Shown: in pieces, positions 4,965-5,760 of the stretch | Layout of the letters: each line of letters opens with the position of its first letter | Position numbering within the stretch: the stretch's first letter is position 1 | From: an uncultured Clostridia bacterium | Lineage (GTDB): Bacteria > Bacillota > Clostridia > Christensenellales > Borkfalkiaceae | Direction: 5' to 3' | Assembly (NCBI GenBank): GCA_947627125.1 | Contig: CANQUY010000109.1 | Location: forward strand, 1-5,760 | DNA: 5,760 nucleotides | The notes under the pieces: generated by a model | The model's database searches: none | What the model saw: only the letters and a program-made list of their open reading frames with translations | Told to the model about the DNA's origin: nothing | Program-made: the position numbers and the translations under genes

Positions 4965-5180
4965 GAATCCAAAAAAGAAAAGTTTGCCGAAAACCTAAGG
5001 ACATTTCGGACAGAGAACAAATTATCCCAAAAGGCATTGGCGGACGCCGTCGGAGTGTCGCAGCAGTGTGTCAGCGATTGGGAGCTCGGCAATGCCGACC
5101 CCACGCTCACGTCGCTTTGGCGGCTTGCAGACCTGTTCGGCGTATCGATCGACATTCTCTGCGGCCGCACCGAGTGGTGA
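4962..5180 (+). CDS. Small XRE-family helix-turn-helix transcriptional regulator
   Basis: The product has 72 residues and is essentially one HTH_3/Cro-CI type DNA-binding domain. Helix 1 is near residues 7-19 (KFAENLRTFRTEN). LSQKALADAVGVS (21-33) leads into the recognition helix QQCVSDWELG (34-43). DPTLTSLWRLADLFGVSIDIL (46-66) closes the domain. There is no effector, peptidase or dimerisation domain beyond this. The only credible start is GTG at 4962, because a stop (TAA, 4941) lies just upstream in frame and no later start keeps the domain. No clear ribosome binding site precedes it, so a short-leader or leaderless message is possible. The start codon lies within an inverted repeat, which suggests autoregulation. 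It diverges from the candidate small RNA and is followed by the tmRNA gene. DNA binding is secure; targets are inferred. Confidence 0.9.
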   Translation: MESKKEKFAENLRTFRTENKLSQKALADAVGVSQQCVSDWELGNADPTLTSLWRLADLFGVSIDILCGRTEW

Positions 5181-5191
5181 TTGTATCGTCA

Positions 5192-5219
5192 ATTCCCCCT
5201 GTGAAAACGGCGGGGGAAT
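5192..5219. terminator. Weak hairpin after the XRE regulator gene
   Basis: ATTCCCCC (5192-5199) pairs with GGGGGAAT (5212-5219) across a 12-nt loop, beginning 12 bases after the stop codon at 5178-5180. There is no T-tract, so it is at best an imperfect terminator, but its position between the regulator and the ssrA promoter fits that role. Confidence 0.4.
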
Positions 5220-5265
5220 ATGTCCCCGCACCCTTGGCTCCCCTCTGCAAACGATTGAAAAACGC

Positions 5266-5294
5266 TTGCTTTTTTTGCGGGAGATGGGTATAAT
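5266..5294 (+). promoter_or_regulatory. Promoter of ssrA
   Basis: TTGCTT (-35, 5266-5271), a 17-base spacer and a perfect TATAAT (-10, 5289-5294) place the start near 5301, about 12 bases before the mature tmRNA 5' end at 5313. The short leader would be removed by RNase P. Confidence 0.85.
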
Positions 5295-5312
5295 AATAAA
5301 GTACAGTTGCAT

Positions 5313-5702
5313 GGGCCTGTTACGGATTCGATTGCAGGCGGATGGTGACGGACGCACGTCGGAGGCTCGGCTCCGCAAAAACGGAAAAATTTTAATTGCT
5401 GACGATAAATCCAGCAGACGCGCTTCCGCGCGCAGAGCTTCCGCTCGCCGCGTAGCGCTTGCGGCTTAACCTAAGGTTGGCCCCGTCCTTCCCCGAAGGC
5501 CTACGGTCGGGGAAAGGGCGTAATCGAGTAGGGAACGTTGCCCTTCGGCGGATCTCCCCCGAAAGGCGAGGCATTTCGGAGATATGTGCGGAAGAGAGCT
5601 TGTCTGCGGGCTCCTTCCGTGCGAGATCGACCACAGACTAAGCGTGTAGTGTCCGCGCTTGAACCCTGTAAGACCGGAGTTCGACTCTCCGCAGGTCCAC
5701 CA
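5313..5702 (+). ncRNA. ssrA: tmRNA (SsrA), one-piece form, complete
   Basis: tmRNA rescues stalled ribosomes by acting first as alanyl-tRNA and then as a short message that tags the unfinished protein for degradation, together with SmpB. The acceptor stem is GGGCCTG (5313-5319) with CAGGTCC (5692-5698), with one G-U pair. Next come the discriminator A and an encoded CCA at 5700-5702. GGATTCGA at 5324-5331 is the conserved 5' motif. The T arm is CGGAG-TTCGACT-CTCCG (5675-5691). The tag frame runs from GCT at 5398 to TAA at 5467-5469. After it, GC-rich segments such as CTTCCCC/GGGGAAAG and repeated CTTCGG/CGAAAGG blocks fit the pseudoknot region. The length of 390 nt is normal. Frames read across or antisense to this gene are not proteins. 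smpB is not in the window. Confidence 0.95.
5398..5469 (+). other. tmRNA proteolysis-tag reading frame, unusually long and basic
   Basis: From resume codon GCT (5398) to TAA (5467-5469) there are 23 codons. They read ADDKSS, then RRASA twice, then RRVALAA. The start ADD and the end ALAA match Clostridia tags of about nine or ten residues (such as ADDNFALAA), so the middle is an insert of about 14 residues containing a 15-nt duplication. The tag has six Arg and one Lys against two Asp. The ALAA end, recognised by ClpXP, is intact. The upstream TTTTAATT context fits the usual resume site; the exact resume codon is inferred. Confidence 0.8.
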
Positions 5703-5711
5703 AATCAAAAT

Positions 5712-5758
5712 AATCCGAACTCAACAAGGGTAATCGTAACCCGTGATTGGTTCGGATT
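5712..5758 (+). terminator. Probable ssrA terminator, cut by the window edge
   Basis: AATCCGAAC (5712-5720) pairs perfectly with GTTCGGATT (5750-5758), enclosing an inner stem GGGT (5728-5731) with ACCC (5739-5742). It starts 10 bases after the tmRNA CCA. A T-tract may follow but lies beyond base 5760. The 29-nt interior is long for an intrinsic terminator, so another structured role is possible. Confidence 0.55.
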
Positions 5759-5760
5759 TA

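Noticed and set aside
5068..5469. 133-residue plus-strand frame overlapping the XRE gene and the tmRNA
   Set aside because: It overlaps the XRE gene out of frame and then runs through the ssrA promoter into the tmRNA; only its last 23 codons are meaningful, as the tmRNA tag.
5651..5702. Stand-alone tRNA gene at the TTCGA-type arm
   Set aside because: There is no anticodon arm or D arm directly upstream; the acceptor stem partner lies at 5313-5319, which makes it tmRNA.
5680..5702. Phage or island attachment site at the ssrA 3' end
   Set aside because: ssrA 3' ends are common integration targets, but the window ends 58 bases later and shows no integrase or second copy of the site.
5466..5708. 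80-residue minus-strand frame starting MIWWTCGESNSGL
   Set aside because: It is antisense to the 3' half of tmRNA; such peptides are typical false calls opposite tRNA-like ends.

Overview
The window most likely comes from a moderately GC-rich, low-abundance or uncultured Clostridia-type Firmicute, probably a gut or faecal lineage. This is inference. It rests on a FakA/YloV-type protein and RecG close together on one strand (a recognised Firmicutes neighbourhood), a strong AGGAGG ribosome binding site, a tmRNA tag that starts ADD and ends ALAA as in Clostridia, and several families of short palindromic dispersed repeats that are common in such genomes.

Layout. Positions 1-918 hold the 3' part of a fatty-acid-kinase-like gene (fakA/yloV), closed by a clean hairpin terminator at 922-947. 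Positions 948-1543 carry no gene and are packed with dispersed repeats, including a 64-bp element with inverted ends and a composite repeat present twice in direct orientation. A small multi-pass membrane protein (1544-1972) and recG (2187-4196) follow on the same strand, separated by 214 bp of C/G-rich palindromic repeats that end in a G-quadruplex-type run. A 20-bp perfect hairpin follows recG. Then come a tandem array with a period of about 111 bp (4257-4540) and a third composite repeat copy in the opposite orientation (4543-4748).

Positions 4774-5180 look like a small divergent regulatory locus. On the minus strand there is a near-consensus promoter (4900-4928) and, about 120 nt further on, a strong intrinsic terminator (4774-4811) with no convincing ORF between them. 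This is the profile of an unannotated small RNA. Facing it on the plus strand is a 72-residue XRE-type repressor gene (4962-5180) with a GTG start. A nested double inverted repeat (4907-4964) covers both the small-RNA promoter and the repressor start codon.

The window ends with a complete one-piece tmRNA gene (ssrA, 5313-5702) with its own promoter. Its encoded tag is unusual: about 23 residues, with an arginine-rich duplicated insert between a normal Clostridia-like start and the normal ALAA end.

The features I rate most worth following up are the candidate small RNA with its repressor and operator, the long basic tmRNA tag, and the dispersed repeats whose two ends keep complementary bases while the variable base takes all four identities within this one window.
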